A stretch of 64,000 nt of DNA from NCBI RefSeq assembly GCF_947500835.1, contig NZ_CANMTQ010000009.1, positions 164,288 to 228,287 on the forward strand, given 5' to 3'. How positions within the stretch are numbered: position 1 is the first letter of the stretch; each line of letters begins with the position of its first letter. The DNA is from an uncultured Halomonas sp. Lineage in GTDB: Bacteria; Pseudomonadota; Gammaproteobacteria; Pseudomonadales; Halomonadaceae. Below are positions 34,200 to 43,229 of this stretch, piece by piece. A program made the translations under genes and the position numbers. Below the pieces are notes generated by a model, which worked only from the letters and a program-made list of their open reading frames with translations, searched no databases and had not been told where the DNA came from.

Positions 34200-34973
34200 T
34201 TAGCCGCTGCGCCCCTCCGCCTTATCGGCGTACTCTTCGATGAACTCCTCCAGCAAGCTTCGCTGTTCAGCGCTCAACGTTTGGCTCTTCAACAAATCAG
34301 GACGCCTGAGCCAGGTGCGACCCAAGGATTGCTTCAGGCGCCAGCGTCTGATGGCAGCATGATTACCGCTCAACAGAACATCCGGCACCCGCCGCCCATC
34401 GATCACTTCGGGACGCGTGTAGTGCGGGCAATCCAGCAACCCATCGGCAAACGAGTCCTCGAGTGCGGAGGCCTCATGCCCCAATACGCCGGGGACCAAT
34501 CTTGCGGCCGCATCGATCAGCACCATGGCCGGCAGCTCTCCGCCGCTGAGCACATAGTCGCCGATCGACCACTCTTCATCGATCTCGCTTTCGACGACTC
34601 GCTCGTCGATGCCTTCATAGCGCCCTGCCACCACGATCAAAGGGCCACTGGCCGCGAGCTGCCGTACGCCGGCTTGATCCAGCGGACGACCTTGAGGCGA
34701 CAGGTAGATCACTTTGGGTGATGTGCCGAAACGCCTCTCCCCTTCGGTCCGAGCAGCGTGAATCGCCGAGCACAAGGTATCGACTTTCATCAGCATGCCA
34801 GGCCCGCCCCCATAAGGGCGATCATCCACCGTGCGATGGCGATCCGTGGCGAAATCCCTCGGGTTCCAGAAATCCAGCGTCAGTAACCCTTGCTTGACCG
34901 CCCGTCCGGTAACGCCATGATCGGACAGGGCGTCGAACATCTCTGGGAACAAGGTAACGACACCAATCCACAC
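34200..34973 (-). CDS. trmD: tRNA (guanine-37-N1)-methyltransferase TrmD
   Basis: Methylates G37 next to the anticodon, preventing +1 frameshifting; essential in most bacteria. 257 residues, SPOUT trefoil-knot fold. It begins [28 protein letters not shown]-binding knot segments are [14 protein letters not shown] and [22 protein letters not shown]. The C-terminal domain contains YTRPEV and [13 protein letters not shown]. It lies 9 bases after rimM. Confidence 0.98.
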   Translation of the reverse strand: MWIGVVTLFPEMFDALSDHGVTGRAVKQGLLTLDFWNPRDFATDRHRTVDDRPYGGGPGMLMKVDTLCSAIHAARTEGERRFGTSPKVIYLSPQGRPLDQAGVRQLAASGPLIVVAGRYEGIDERVVESEIDEEWSIGDYVLSGGELPAMVLIDAAARLVPGVLGHEASALEDSFADGLLDCPHYTRPEVIDGRRVPDVLLSGNHAAIRRWRLKQSLGRTWLRRPDLLKSQTLSAEQRSLLEEFIEEYADKAEGRSG

Positions 34974-34982
34974 GGCAAACCC

Positions 34983-35540
34983 TTAGAAGTCAGGATCCCA
35001 GTCCACTGTCATCCTGCCGGCGGCTAGATTCGTCTCACGGACAACGTCATCAGGCAGAAAGGGCAACAGCCGTTCCTTGTCGTCGATGCTGTGGGCGTCA
35101 CCTTTCACCACCAACACATCGTTGGCACCGGTCTCGAATAAATAGTCCACGCGACCAAGATCGACGCCATTGAGGGTCACTACCCGCAACCCTTCCAACT
35201 GATACCAGTAATAATCACCGGAAGAGAGTTCTGGCAGTGTCTGCTTGGGCAAGAGCACCTGCGCCCCTGCCAATGATTCCGCCTGCTCCTTGGAATCGAT
35301 TCCATCCAGACTGGCAACCAGCCCTTTGCCTTGCCGGCGACCCTGGATCAACCGTCGAGTCGTTCTTTGACCCCGATGCTCAAGCACCCAATCGGCGTAA
35401 TCGAGGATGCCCTCCATCGGGCTAGTGTACGAATACACCTTGAACCACCCTTTCACGCCGTAGGGGCTGGTCAGCTTCCCTAGCACCACATGGTCATCTG
35501 AAACGACGCTTTCAGGCTTGATCACTGCGTCATCCGACAT
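34983..35540 (-). CDS. rimM: Ribosome maturation factor RimM
   Basis: Assists 30S head assembly and binds S19. 185 residues. The N-terminal RimM domain shows VVLGKLTSPYGVKGWFKVYSYT, and the C-terminal PRC-barrel shows YYWYQLEGLRVVTLNGVDLG and the acidic DDVVRETNL region. The ATG at 35540 (MSDDAVIKPES) is chosen over a frame running back into rpsP. It is 13 bases downstream of rpsP. Confidence 0.97.
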   Translation of the reverse strand: MSDDAVIKPESVVSDDHVVLGKLTSPYGVKGWFKVYSYTSPMEGILDYADWVLEHRGQRTTRRLIQGRRQGKGLVASLDGIDSKEQAESLAGAQVLLPKQTLPELSSGDYYWYQLEGLRVVTLNGVDLGRVDYLFETGANDVLVVKGDAHSIDDKERLLPFLPDDVVRETNLAAGRMTVDWDPDF

Positions 35541-35553
35541 GACGATTATTCTC

Positions 35554-35823
35554 TTACGCCGTGGCTTGAGCCGCGCTCTGCTGCTTGCGTGCTTCCTTGA
35601 GCAGCTCGGCAACACGCTCGGATGTCTGGGCACCCAAGCTCTGCCAATGACTGACGCGATCCAGATCGACCCGCAGGCGCTCTTCCTGACCGCGGGCAAC
35701 CGGATTGAAGAAGCCGACGCGCTCGATGAAGCGACCATCACGAGACTTGCGTGAATCGCTGACGGTCAGATGATAGAAGGGACGCTTCTTGGCGCCACCC
35801 CGTGCCAAACGAATGGTAACCAT
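35554..35823 (-). CDS. rpsP: 30S ribosomal protein S16
   Basis: Small-subunit assembly protein. 89 residues, beginning [21 protein letters not shown], with the conserved [19 protein letters not shown]. First gene of the rpsP-rimM-trmD-rplS cluster; ffh ends 163 bases upstream on the same strand, leaving room for a separate promoter. Confidence 0.99.
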   Translation of the reverse strand: MVTIRLARGGAKKRPFYHLTVSDSRKSRDGRFIERVGFFNPVARGQEERLRVDLDRVSHWQSLGAQTSERVAELLKEARKQQSAAQATA

Positions 35824-35986
35824 TGCGTTATCAGTCCTTCGGTTGATTTCGATGTTTTAAACGTGACAGATTCATCACTGCGAATGCAGCAGCAAGCTGC
35901 GATAAGCCGCAACTCGCCATGAAGACGCGACATTCTACGCAGGTCCGCTCGCATTGGGAACCTTTTTCCTGACAGTGGTCTTGCAA

Positions 35987-37420
35987 TCAGCGCCGTGGGA
36001 AACCGCCGCCGCCCATACCACCTGGGCCTCCCATGCCACCGGGACCGCCCATACCGCCGGGTCCTCCGCCCATGCCAGGCGGCAACATGCCGGACATACC
36101 GCGCATCATCTTCTGCATACCGCCCTTCTTGCCGACCTTTTTCATCATCTTCTGCATCTGCTTGTGCTGCTTGAGCAGACGATTGATATCCGGCACCTGC
36201 AGGCCGGCACCAGCGGCAATACGACGCTTGCGCGAGCCATTGATGATATCCGGCTTGCGGCGCTCTTTGGGGGTCATCGAATTGATCAGGGACTCGAGCT
36301 TGCCGAACTCTTTCTCAGCACCGGCACTCTGTGCCGCCTCAGCCATCTGACCCATACCCGGCAGCTTGGCCATCATGCCGCCCATGCCACCCATTTTCTT
36401 GAGTTGCTGCAGCTGGTCTCGAAAATCTTCTAGGTCGAAGCCTTCGCCCTTCTTGAACTTCTTGGCAAGTTTTTCCGCCTTACCCTTGTCGACGGTGCGC
36501 TCGGCCTCTTCGATCAGCGACAGTACATCGCCCATACCAAGAATTCGCGAAGCTACACGATCCGGATGGAAAGGTTCCAGGGCATCGACTTTCTCCCCCA
36601 TGCCCATGAACTTGATCGGCTTGCCAGTAATGTGCCGCACCGACAGGGCCGCACCGCCTCGAGCATCGCCGTCTGCCTTGGTCAGAATCACGCCGCTCAG
36701 GGGCAGTGCCTCGTGGAAGGCCTTGGCAGTATTGGCGGCATCCTGGCCCGTCATCGCATCCACGACAAACAAGGTTTCCTGAGGCGCGAGCGTTTTATGC
36801 AACGCCTGGATCTCGTCCATCATGTCGCCATCGATATGCAGTCGACCGGCAGTATCGACGATTACCACATCGTGGAACTGAATCTTGGCGTGCTTGAGCG
36901 CGGCTTCGGCAATGGCCACTGGGCGCTGGTCGCTGCTGGAGGGAAAGAAATCGACGGCTACTTCCCGGGCCAGGGTTTCGAGCTGATCGATGGCCGCGGG
37001 GCGATAAACGTCCGCAGAAACCACAAGCACTTTCTTTTTTTCACGTTCACGTAAAAAACGTGCCAGCTTGGCCACGGAGGTGGTCTTGCCCGCGCCCTGC
37101 AGACCCGCCATCAAAATCACCGATGGCGTGCCCTTGAGGATGAGTCCTTCATTGGCCTCGCCCATGATCGCTTCCAGCTCCTGCTGAACGATCTTGACGA
37201 ACTGTTGACCCGGCGACAGGCTGCGCGAGACCTCCTGTCCCACGGCGCGCTCCCGCACCCGCTCGATGAAGGCTTTCACTACGGGCAGCGCCACATCGGC
37301 TTCAAGCAGCGCGCGACGCACCTCCCGCAGCGTATCCTTGATATTGTCTTCGGTCAGCTTGGCTTGACCGGTCACCGACTTGAGCGTACGCGACAGACGC
37401 TCTGACAGATTTTCAAACAT
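35987..37420 (-). CDS. ffh: Signal recognition particle protein Ffh
   Basis: SRP GTPase that binds signal sequences with 4.5S RNA and delivers ribosomes to FtsY. 477 residues. N domain (about 1-85), G domain with GLQGAGKTTSVAKL, DVYRPAAIDQL, DTAGR and TKADGDARGG, then the Met-rich M domain. The C-terminus is unusually repetitive, made of GGMGGPGGM-type units, as seen in several gammaproteobacteria. A TATAAT-like -10 lies on the minus strand at 37511-37516, though without a clear -35. Confidence 0.98.
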   Translation of the reverse strand: MFENLSERLSRTLKSVTGQAKLTEDNIKDTLREVRRALLEADVALPVVKAFIERVRERAVGQEVSRSLSPGQQFVKIVQQELEAIMGEANEGLILKGTPSVILMAGLQGAGKTTSVAKLARFLREREKKKVLVVSADVYRPAAIDQLETLAREVAVDFFPSSSDQRPVAIAEAALKHAKIQFHDVVIVDTAGRLHIDGDMMDEIQALHKTLAPQETLFVVDAMTGQDAANTAKAFHEALPLSGVILTKADGDARGGAALSVRHITGKPIKFMGMGEKVDALEPFHPDRVASRILGMGDVLSLIEEAERTVDKGKAEKLAKKFKKGEGFDLEDFRDQLQQLKKMGGMGGMMAKLPGMGQMAEAAQSAGAEKEFGKLESLINSMTPKERRKPDIINGSRKRRIAAGAGLQVPDINRLLKQHKQMQKMMKKVGKKGGMQKMMRGMSGMLPPGMGGGPGGMGGPGGMGGPGGMGGGGFPRR

Positions 37421-37669
37421 GGAACTCTCCGGCGTTGAATGCCAAGGTGCGCTGAATCGAATCTCCCAGACGCCTCATTCTTGAGCAGGCGCACAGGATT
37501 GTTGAGCGCAATTATACGTGTTCATGCTTGCGGTCTCCATTCATGCATGAGCGTCGCGCTACATCCTGATATCGAATCACTGGGCGCTAACCTAGCGATT
37601 CTGTATAGTTACGCTACGCGATTCTTTTTCTTGAGCTTACTTTTCCATCGAGGATATCAGAGCCTAACA

Positions 37670-38470
37670 ATGCAGGCGCTTCCCTTCGCACTACTCGCCA
37701 TTGTCTTCTATCTCGGCGCCGGCTCCTGGCAGGGGCTGACATTGTTGCGGCGAGTGCCGCAGCGTCCTGCACTAGTGCGCAGTATCGGCCTATTGGCGGT
37801 TGCCTGTCATGGCGTTGTCGTGGCTGTCAGCCTGAGCGACGCCGACATGCTCGATCTCGGCCTGTCCACCAGTGCCTCATTGATAAGCTGGCTGATCGCC
37901 GTGCTGCTATTGGCGGTCAGCGTTGTCAAACCTGTACTCAGCGCCGCTGCAGCATTATTCCCGCTGGCGGCACTTACCATCATGATGATGATCGGCCTGC
38001 CGGCCACCAATCAGCAGGCCAATGCTTCTCCTGGCATTCTGCTGCACATACTTACGTCGGTATTGGCTTTTTCATTGTTCACTATTGCGGCGGTATTGGC
38101 CCTTTTGCTGGCACGCCAAAATCAGGCACTGCGCAGTCACCGTACCCGAGGTATCGTGCAGGTGCTCCCACCCCTGGCTACCATGGAACGGCTTCTATTC
38201 GAGTTTATTTGGGCCGGCATGCTGCTGCTCTCCGCTTCGCTGATCAGCGGCATGGTCTTCCTCGATAGCATGTTTGCCCAGCACCTCGTGCACAAGACGG
38301 TGCTCTCCATTGCTGCCTGGATCATCTTTGCACTGCTTCTCGCTGGACACCACCTGCTGGGCTGGCGAGGCATTCGCGCGGCGCGCTGGACGTTGGGCGG
38401 CTGCGCGCTTTTACTGCTGGCCTATTTCGGCAGCAAATTTGCTCTTCAAATAGTGTTCGATGCCACCTGA
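37670..38470 (+). CDS. YpjD-like cytochrome c assembly family membrane protein
   Basis: Inner-membrane protein of 266 residues with about eight helices, of the CcmC/CcsA-related cytochrome c assembly family. The visible C-terminal segment FIWAGMLLLSASLISGMVF...HKTVLSIAAWIIFALLLAGHHLLGWRG carries the conserved His and the GWRG motif. Placement divergent from ffh and before a CNNM protein matches E. coli ypjD-yfjD. The ATG at 37670 gives MQALPFALLAIVFYLG; a longer frame from 37439 lacks family character. Exact biochemical role unknown; heme handling is inferred from the family. Confidence 0.85.
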   Translation: MQALPFALLAIVFYLGAGSWQGLTLLRRVPQRPALVRSIGLLAVACHGVVVAVSLSDADMLDLGLSTSASLISWLIAVLLLAVSVVKPVLSAAAALFPLAALTIMMMIGLPATNQQANASPGILLHILTSVLAFSLFTIAAVLALLLARQNQALRSHRTRGIVQVLPPLATMERLLFEFIWAGMLLLSASLISGMVFLDSMFAQHLVHKTVLSIAAWIIFALLLAGHHLLGWRGIRAARWTLGGCALLLLAYFGSKFALQIVFDAT

Positions 38471-38494
38471 CGCTGCTCTCGATAAAACCATGCC

Positions 38495-38524
38495 TTGACA
38501 GCCTGGGCGCCGATTCCCTACAAA
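38495..38524 (+). promoter_or_regulatory. Candidate sigma-70 promoter for the CNNM gene
   Basis: A perfect -35 TTGACA (38495-38500) and a -10 TACAAA (38519-38524, 4 of 6) with 18 bp between, starting 25 bases after the previous stop and 63 bases before the TTG start. Confidence 0.45.
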
Positions 38525-38557
38525 CAAGCCTGATACGCGATTTAGGATTTTCAAACC

Positions 38558-39835
38558 TTGAGCGACGACATCCCCCTGGGACTGCTGTTCGGACTTCTTT
38601 TTTTACTCATCTGCCTCTCAGCTTATTTCTCCAGTTCTGAGACTGGCATGATGTCAATCAATCGCTATCGCCTGAGCCATCAGGCTAAAAGCGGTGAGAA
38701 GGCGGCAAAGCGCGTATTACGGCTGCTCAGCCGTCCGGACCGTCTCATTGGCGTCATCCTGATAGGCAACAACTTCGTCAACAACCTGGCTGCTTCCATC
38801 GCCACCATCATCGCCATTCACTTCTTCGGTGAAGTGTCCGGGCCTGCGGTGGCCACTCTGCTGCTTACCATCGTGGTGCTGATCTTTGCGGAAGTCACAC
38901 CCAAGACCTATGCCGCGATCAAACCCGAGCGTATCGCCTATCCAAGTTCTCTGGCTCTAGAGCCGCTGCTCAAGATTCTTTATCCTCTGGTATGGCTGGT
39001 CAACGCCATTTCCAACGGGTTGCTGCGCCTGCTGGGCGTACGCAATATTCAAGGCGGCGCAGACAACCTGACCCGGGACGAACTGCGCACCGTGGTGCAT
39101 GAGGCGGGCGCTATGATTCCCCGCCGTCACCAGGCGATGCTGCTGTCGATCCTCGATCTCGAAAACGTCACCGTCAACGACATCATGGTGCCGCGCCATG
39201 AGGTCTCGGGTATCGATCTCGATGACGGCCTGGAACAAATTCTTGCTCAGATCCGTTCCAGTCAGCACACCCGGGTGCCGGTCTACAAAGGCGATATCAA
39301 CAACATCATCGGCATCCTGCACTTGCGCAACGCCGCCCGCTTTCTATCGAAACCCGAAGTCACCAAGGCAGCCATCGTTCAGGAAGCGCGCGAACCCTAC
39401 TTCATTCCGGAATCCACGCCATTGCACACTCAGCTGCTCAACTTTCAGCAACACAAGCGGCGTATCGGCATCGTCGTGGATGAGTATGGGGACGTGGAGG
39501 GCCTGGTAACCCTGGAGGATATCCTCGAAGAGATCGTTGGCGAATTCACCACCGATGTCGCCGGCATGCACCAAGACTTTTATCTTCAGGATGATGGCAG
39601 CTATGTGATCGAAGGCACGGCAAACATACGAGAGATCAACAAGGCGCTTGGCTGGCAGCTACCTACCAACGGTCCCAAGACCCTGAACGGGTTGATCCTC
39701 GAACATCTGGAGTCCTTTCCTGACGCCCCGGCCTGCCTCCAGCTAGGCACGGCCCGCATGGAAATTCTGCAGGTCAAGGATAACCTGATCACCTCCGCTC
39801 GCTGCTGGCAGCACGTGCGACGGGCACGTGCCTAG
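38558..39835 (+). CDS. CNNM/CorC-HlyC family transporter (YfjD-like)
   Basis: Inner-membrane protein of 425 residues linked to Mg2+/Co2+ transport or resistance in the family. An N-terminal DUF21/CNNM membrane domain (ICLSAYFSSSETGMMSINRYRL) with three to four helices is followed by two CBS domains (about 195-320; VNDIMVPRHEVSGID and GIVVDEYGDVEGLVTLEDILEEIVGEF) and a C-terminal CorC_HlyC domain. The start is TTG (38558), preceded by TTTAGGA; no ATG occurs before the first helix, so TTG is required. Confidence 0.9.
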   Translation: MSDDIPLGLLFGLLFLLICLSAYFSSSETGMMSINRYRLSHQAKSGEKAAKRVLRLLSRPDRLIGVILIGNNFVNNLAASIATIIAIHFFGEVSGPAVATLLLTIVVLIFAEVTPKTYAAIKPERIAYPSSLALEPLLKILYPLVWLVNAISNGLLRLLGVRNIQGGADNLTRDELRTVVHEAGAMIPRRHQAMLLSILDLENVTVNDIMVPRHEVSGIDLDDGLEQILAQIRSSQHTRVPVYKGDINNIIGILHLRNAARFLSKPEVTKAAIVQEAREPYFIPESTPLHTQLLNFQQHKRRIGIVVDEYGDVEGLVTLEDILEEIVGEFTTDVAGMHQDFYLQDDGSYVIEGTANIREINKALGWQLPTNGPKTLNGLILEHLESFPDAPACLQLGTARMEILQVKDNLITSARCWQHVRRARA

Positions 39836-39852
39836 TCGTCGAGTCGACAATG

Positions 39853-41748
39853 CTACCGTCCAAGGCGCCCCAGCAGTTGCTCTTCGGCAGCAACTTTTAA
39901 CTCACGCACCTTCGACTCGAGAATGGCACTGCTCGCCTGATCCGCAGGCACCGGCGCGCCGAATACCAGCGCCACCCGAGCACGAAACCGGCGTGGAGGT
40001 TTGCCCAGGGCAGGCCCGCCACAATTGGAGGTCCAGGACCCCCATAAACCGGCCAGTGCCGCGGGCACTACCGGTACCGCATCCCGGGACAAGATGATAT
40101 CGATACCGCGACGAAAACGATTAATGTCGCCATCCTTGGTCAGTCGTCCCTCTGGAAACAGCATGACCACCTCGCCATTGCGCAAGGCCATACTCACCTT
40201 ATCCAAGGCCCTTCGAACTCCGCCGGGATCGCGCCGATCCGAATCTACCGGTATGGCCCCGGCGATGCGGAAGAACCAGTTCATCCAAGGTGATTCATAA
40301 ATCGGACGATCCATCAGAAAGCGCATGGGTCTGGGACAAGCACCGCCCATAATCAGGGCGTCCATGAAGCTGACATGGTTACATACCACCAGCGCAGGCC
40401 CTTGGGTGGGAATATAGGCTCGTCCGGAAAAACGCAGCCGATACAGCACATGCATCAGCGCAAAGATGGTCAGTCGCAATACGGCGCGCGGATTGAATGC
40501 CAGAATGGTAGCGCCGGCTATCAAGGCGATAGCCGCCAGGGCGGCAAAGAAGACATGCAGCGACAGGTCGACCACGGACAGCATGACGATACCAAACAGT
40601 GCTGCCAGGATCATGAAAAAGGAGTTGAGTAGATTATTGGCGGCGATCATACGCGCGCGATTGTCATCGCGGCTTTCAAGCTGTACCAGGGTGTACAAGG
40701 GGACGATGTAAAGGCCCCCGCCAACGCCAATCAACGCCAGATCCAGCATCATGCGCCAGAAGCCGAACATCGCGGTAAGCTCACCCAATCCCAGCTGTTC
40801 ACCGACGATTGCCGGCTGAAGCGCCAGATCAAAACCCGCGACACCGATCAATAACGCTCCCAGCGGCACCAGCCCCATCTCCAAGCGTCCTGCGGACAGT
40901 CGGGCGCATAACAGGGCTCCGCCTCCGACACCCAGCGCAAAGGCTGCCAACAGCGCACTAACCGCCGTCTCGCCTCCGTGCACGATGTCCCGCACCCAGG
41001 CAGGCAGCTGAGTGAGATAGCTTGCACCCAGAAACCAGAACAAACTGATGCCGACCAACCCACGAAACAACCGGGGATGACGCCAGCTATCCCGTAGAAT
41101 TTGCACGCTGGCAGTGACGGGGCGCCAGCTCACTCGCCCTGGAGCGCTCGACGGCGCCAGGGGAACCTTCAAACTGACCAGGTAGCCTGCAAAGGCGATG
41201 CCTACCAGCGTGGCGGCAATAGTCCCACGCGCCATGGCGCCATCCAAGGAGGCAAGCAAACCTGCCAGCAAGGTGCCGAACAGGATCGCGAGAAAAGTGC
41301 CCAGGTTGACCCAAGCATTGCCCTGCACCAGCTCAGTCGTCGCCAGGTGCTGGGGCAGAATGGCATACTTTACCGGACCGAACAGCGCCGACTGGGTGCC
41401 CATCATGAATAACAGCGCCAGCAGCAACGCGAACTGCTCGAACCATACCGCCAGCGCTGCCACGGTCATGGTGGCAAGCTCGAGTAGCTTTAGGCGTCGG
41501 ATGAGAGACTGCTTGTCATGACGATCCGCCATGGAACCGCCCCAGGCGGAGAACAGCAGAAACGGCAGGATGAACAGACCCGCCGCCAGATTGTTGAGCA
41601 GCCCGGTATCCCAGCCATGACGGGGTACCGCCACGAAGGTCAGCAGCAGCAGTAGAACGTTCTTGAACAGGTTGTCATTGAATGCGCCCAGGGCCTGCGT
41701 CCAGAAAAAAGGAGCAAACCGGCGCTTGGTGAGGAGCGATCCACTCAC
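39853..41748 (-). CDS. MFS lysophospholipid flippase-acyltransferase fusion
   Basis: 631 residues combining two activities. The N-terminal ~410 residues form an LplT-like MFS transporter of about 12 helices (FFWTQALGAFNDNLFKNVL). The C-terminal ~200 residues are a PlsC-type 1-acylglycerophosphate acyltransferase with catalytic NHVSFMD and FPEGRLT. The likely role is to bring lysophospholipid inward and reacylate it. Longer Aas-like fusions also carry an acyl-ACP synthetase; that third domain is absent. The start is GTG (41746-41748), overlapping the TetR gene stop, so the pair is coupled. Confidence 0.88.
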   Translation of the reverse strand: MSGSLLTKRRFAPFFWTQALGAFNDNLFKNVLLLLLTFVAVPRHGWDTGLLNNLAAGLFILPFLLFSAWGGSMADRHDKQSLIRRLKLLELATMTVAALAVWFEQFALLLALLFMMGTQSALFGPVKYAILPQHLATTELVQGNAWVNLGTFLAILFGTLLAGLLASLDGAMARGTIAATLVGIAFAGYLVSLKVPLAPSSAPGRVSWRPVTASVQILRDSWRHPRLFRGLVGISLFWFLGASYLTQLPAWVRDIVHGGETAVSALLAAFALGVGGGALLCARLSAGRLEMGLVPLGALLIGVAGFDLALQPAIVGEQLGLGELTAMFGFWRMMLDLALIGVGGGLYIVPLYTLVQLESRDDNRARMIAANNLLNSFFMILAALFGIVMLSVVDLSLHVFFAALAAIALIAGATILAFNPRAVLRLTIFALMHVLYRLRFSGRAYIPTQGPALVVCNHVSFMDALIMGGACPRPMRFLMDRPIYESPWMNWFFRIAGAIPVDSDRRDPGGVRRALDKVSMALRNGEVVMLFPEGRLTKDGDINRFRRGIDIILSRDAVPVVPAALAGLWGSWTSNCGGPALGKPPRRFRARVALVFGAPVPADQASSAILESKVRELKVAAEEQLLGRLGR

Positions 41749-42359
41749 GGCTCGTTCTGTTCGTACCTGAGACCATCGAGAATCGTGGTCAACAATTGAT
41801 CGAGTAGTTCCCCCACCTCAAGGGGCTGACCTTGCCAGTAGCCAAGACGCTCATTGAGCCCCAGTTGTACCAGCCCATGCACACTACCCCACAGAGTACG
41901 CGCCATTCGCCTCGCAGCCAGATCATCGAGCTTAGGCTGATGCTCTTTCAGGGTGGCCTCGACCCGGGTGAACAGCCCTTCGATCATGGTGTTCTGACGT
42001 TGATCCAGCTCCCCTTCCTGGGCCAGCGGGAAGTCGAAGAGTAGTTGCCAACGATAAGGATCTTTTTGCGCAAACTGCCAGTAAGCGGTTGCCAGCGCAT
42101 TGAGCTGGGCCTTGGCGGTGTCACCATTCATGCCCTCTACAGCAGCCCGCAGGCGCGCCAGCGTTTCGATATTGACGTACTGCAGGAGATTGTTGAAGCT
42201 GCCATAGAGCTTGAGTAGTGTACTGGGCGCACACCCAATCTCACGCGCAAGCGCGCGCAAGGACAGCGAGCGAACAGGATTTTCCTGCAACCACGCGTCG
42301 CATGCTGCCATGACTTGGGCATGCAAGGCCTCGGGTGCATGCTGTCTTGGACGTGCCAT
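41745..42359 (-). CDS. TetR family transcriptional regulator
   Basis: 204 residues. The N-terminal helix-turn-helix reads SLSLRALAREIGCAPSTLLKLYGSFNNLL, a variant of the family motif with LLKLY where LYRHF-type sequence is usual. The C-terminal domain is helical and fits the TetR_C/WHG group (WQLLFDFPL, LWGSVHGLVQLGL). The ATG at 42359 follows a GAGG ribosome-binding site; a longer frame from 42527 is not supported. It is co-transcribed with the flippase-acyltransferase, which it probably controls, with a hydrophobic or acyl ligand as a guess. Confidence 0.9.
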   Translation of the reverse strand: MARPRQHAPEALHAQVMAACDAWLQENPVRSLSLRALAREIGCAPSTLLKLYGSFNNLLQYVNIETLARLRAAVEGMNGDTAKAQLNALATAYWQFAQKDPYRWQLLFDFPLAQEGELDQRQNTMIEGLFTRVEATLKEHQPKLDDLAARRMARTLWGSVHGLVQLGLNERLGYWQGQPLEVGELLDQLLTTILDGLRYEQNEP

Positions 42360-42542
42360 GAATACCTCATATTGCGACTCGTGCGCCGGAGGAAGGAAAT
42401 AGCGATTCGGCGATGGTCGAACAGTGTTTTCGACAAGCATATCCACCTCACGCTCAAACGCAAGTCCTGTTGCATCTCTGGCAAGGATGAGACAGTAGCG
42501 CGACACCCATTTTCGCACGCGAATCATCAGGAGTTCTCTTCA

Positions 42543-43229
42543 ATGGCTGGACGCCTGCACATCGCTTCTTTGCCGCTGGATGGCCTATTGCCGCGCCTAG
42601 TTATTGATCAAGCCTTGCACACCAGCCCCAATCTGGCGCCCCGCCATCCTTTATCGATCATTCGCCTGGAGCAGGGGCGGCCCAGGCTGACCAGCGCATT
42701 CTGGGGGTTGACGCCCCCTTGGCTCAAGGTGCTCGACCATGCCCCTCATTGCGCCCGTGCGGAATCGCTGCAGCAGCGCGCCATGTTTCGTGATGCTTTT
42801 GCGGCGCGACGTTGCTTGATTCCCGTCAGTGGCGTCTACGTATGGAAAACGCAGCCACGCATGAAACAGCCCTTTCTAGTCACTCGGGTCGATCGAGGCC
42901 CGCTACTGCTGGCAGCACTCTGGGTGCGTTACCACACGACCCTGACCGCCTTCACCGACTCCACCGCACTGATCACGGTGCCCAGCAACCCACTGCTGGC
43001 ACCGCTGACGGATCGTCTTCCCGCCGTCATCGACGCGGCTTGCGCCGAGAGCTGGCTCGATCCCGAAACGCCTCTCGACCGAATCCGCATGAATTTGTCA
43101 CCAGCATCCTTGGAACTGTTGGGCGCTTTTCCGGTATCAAGACGAGTGAATGATCCTTCTTGTCAGGATTGGGCCTGTGGTCACCCGACGGGTAACATGG
43201 TCCGCTGGCACAACGAACAGGAGATATGA
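42543..43229 (+). CDS. SRAP-fold protein (YedK/HMCES family) with all catalytic residues replaced
   Basis: YedK and HMCES cap abasic sites through a covalent link at Cys2. This 228-residue homologue keeps the fold: NLAP, AFWGLTPPWL, ARAES, FRDAFAARRCLIP, WK, LITVPSNP, DRLP and FPVSRRVN align with E. coli YedK. The four active-site positions all differ: Cys2 is Ala (MAGR), Asn75 is Cys70, Glu105 is Val100 (GVYVW) and His160 is Thr156 (PLTDRLP). AGGAG precedes the ATG, and no upstream start restores a Cys. It cannot act by the known chemistry. Its stop overlaps the first Met codon of the M16 protease gene. Confidence 0.88.
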   Translation: MAGRLHIASLPLDGLLPRLVIDQALHTSPNLAPRHPLSIIRLEQGRPRLTSAFWGLTPPWLKVLDHAPHCARAESLQQRAMFRDAFAARRCLIPVSGVYVWKTQPRMKQPFLVTRVDRGPLLLAALWVRYHTTLTAFTDSTALITVPSNPLLAPLTDRLPAVIDAACAESWLDPETPLDRIRMNLSPASLELLGAFPVSRRVNDPSCQDWACGHPTGNMVRWHNEQEI

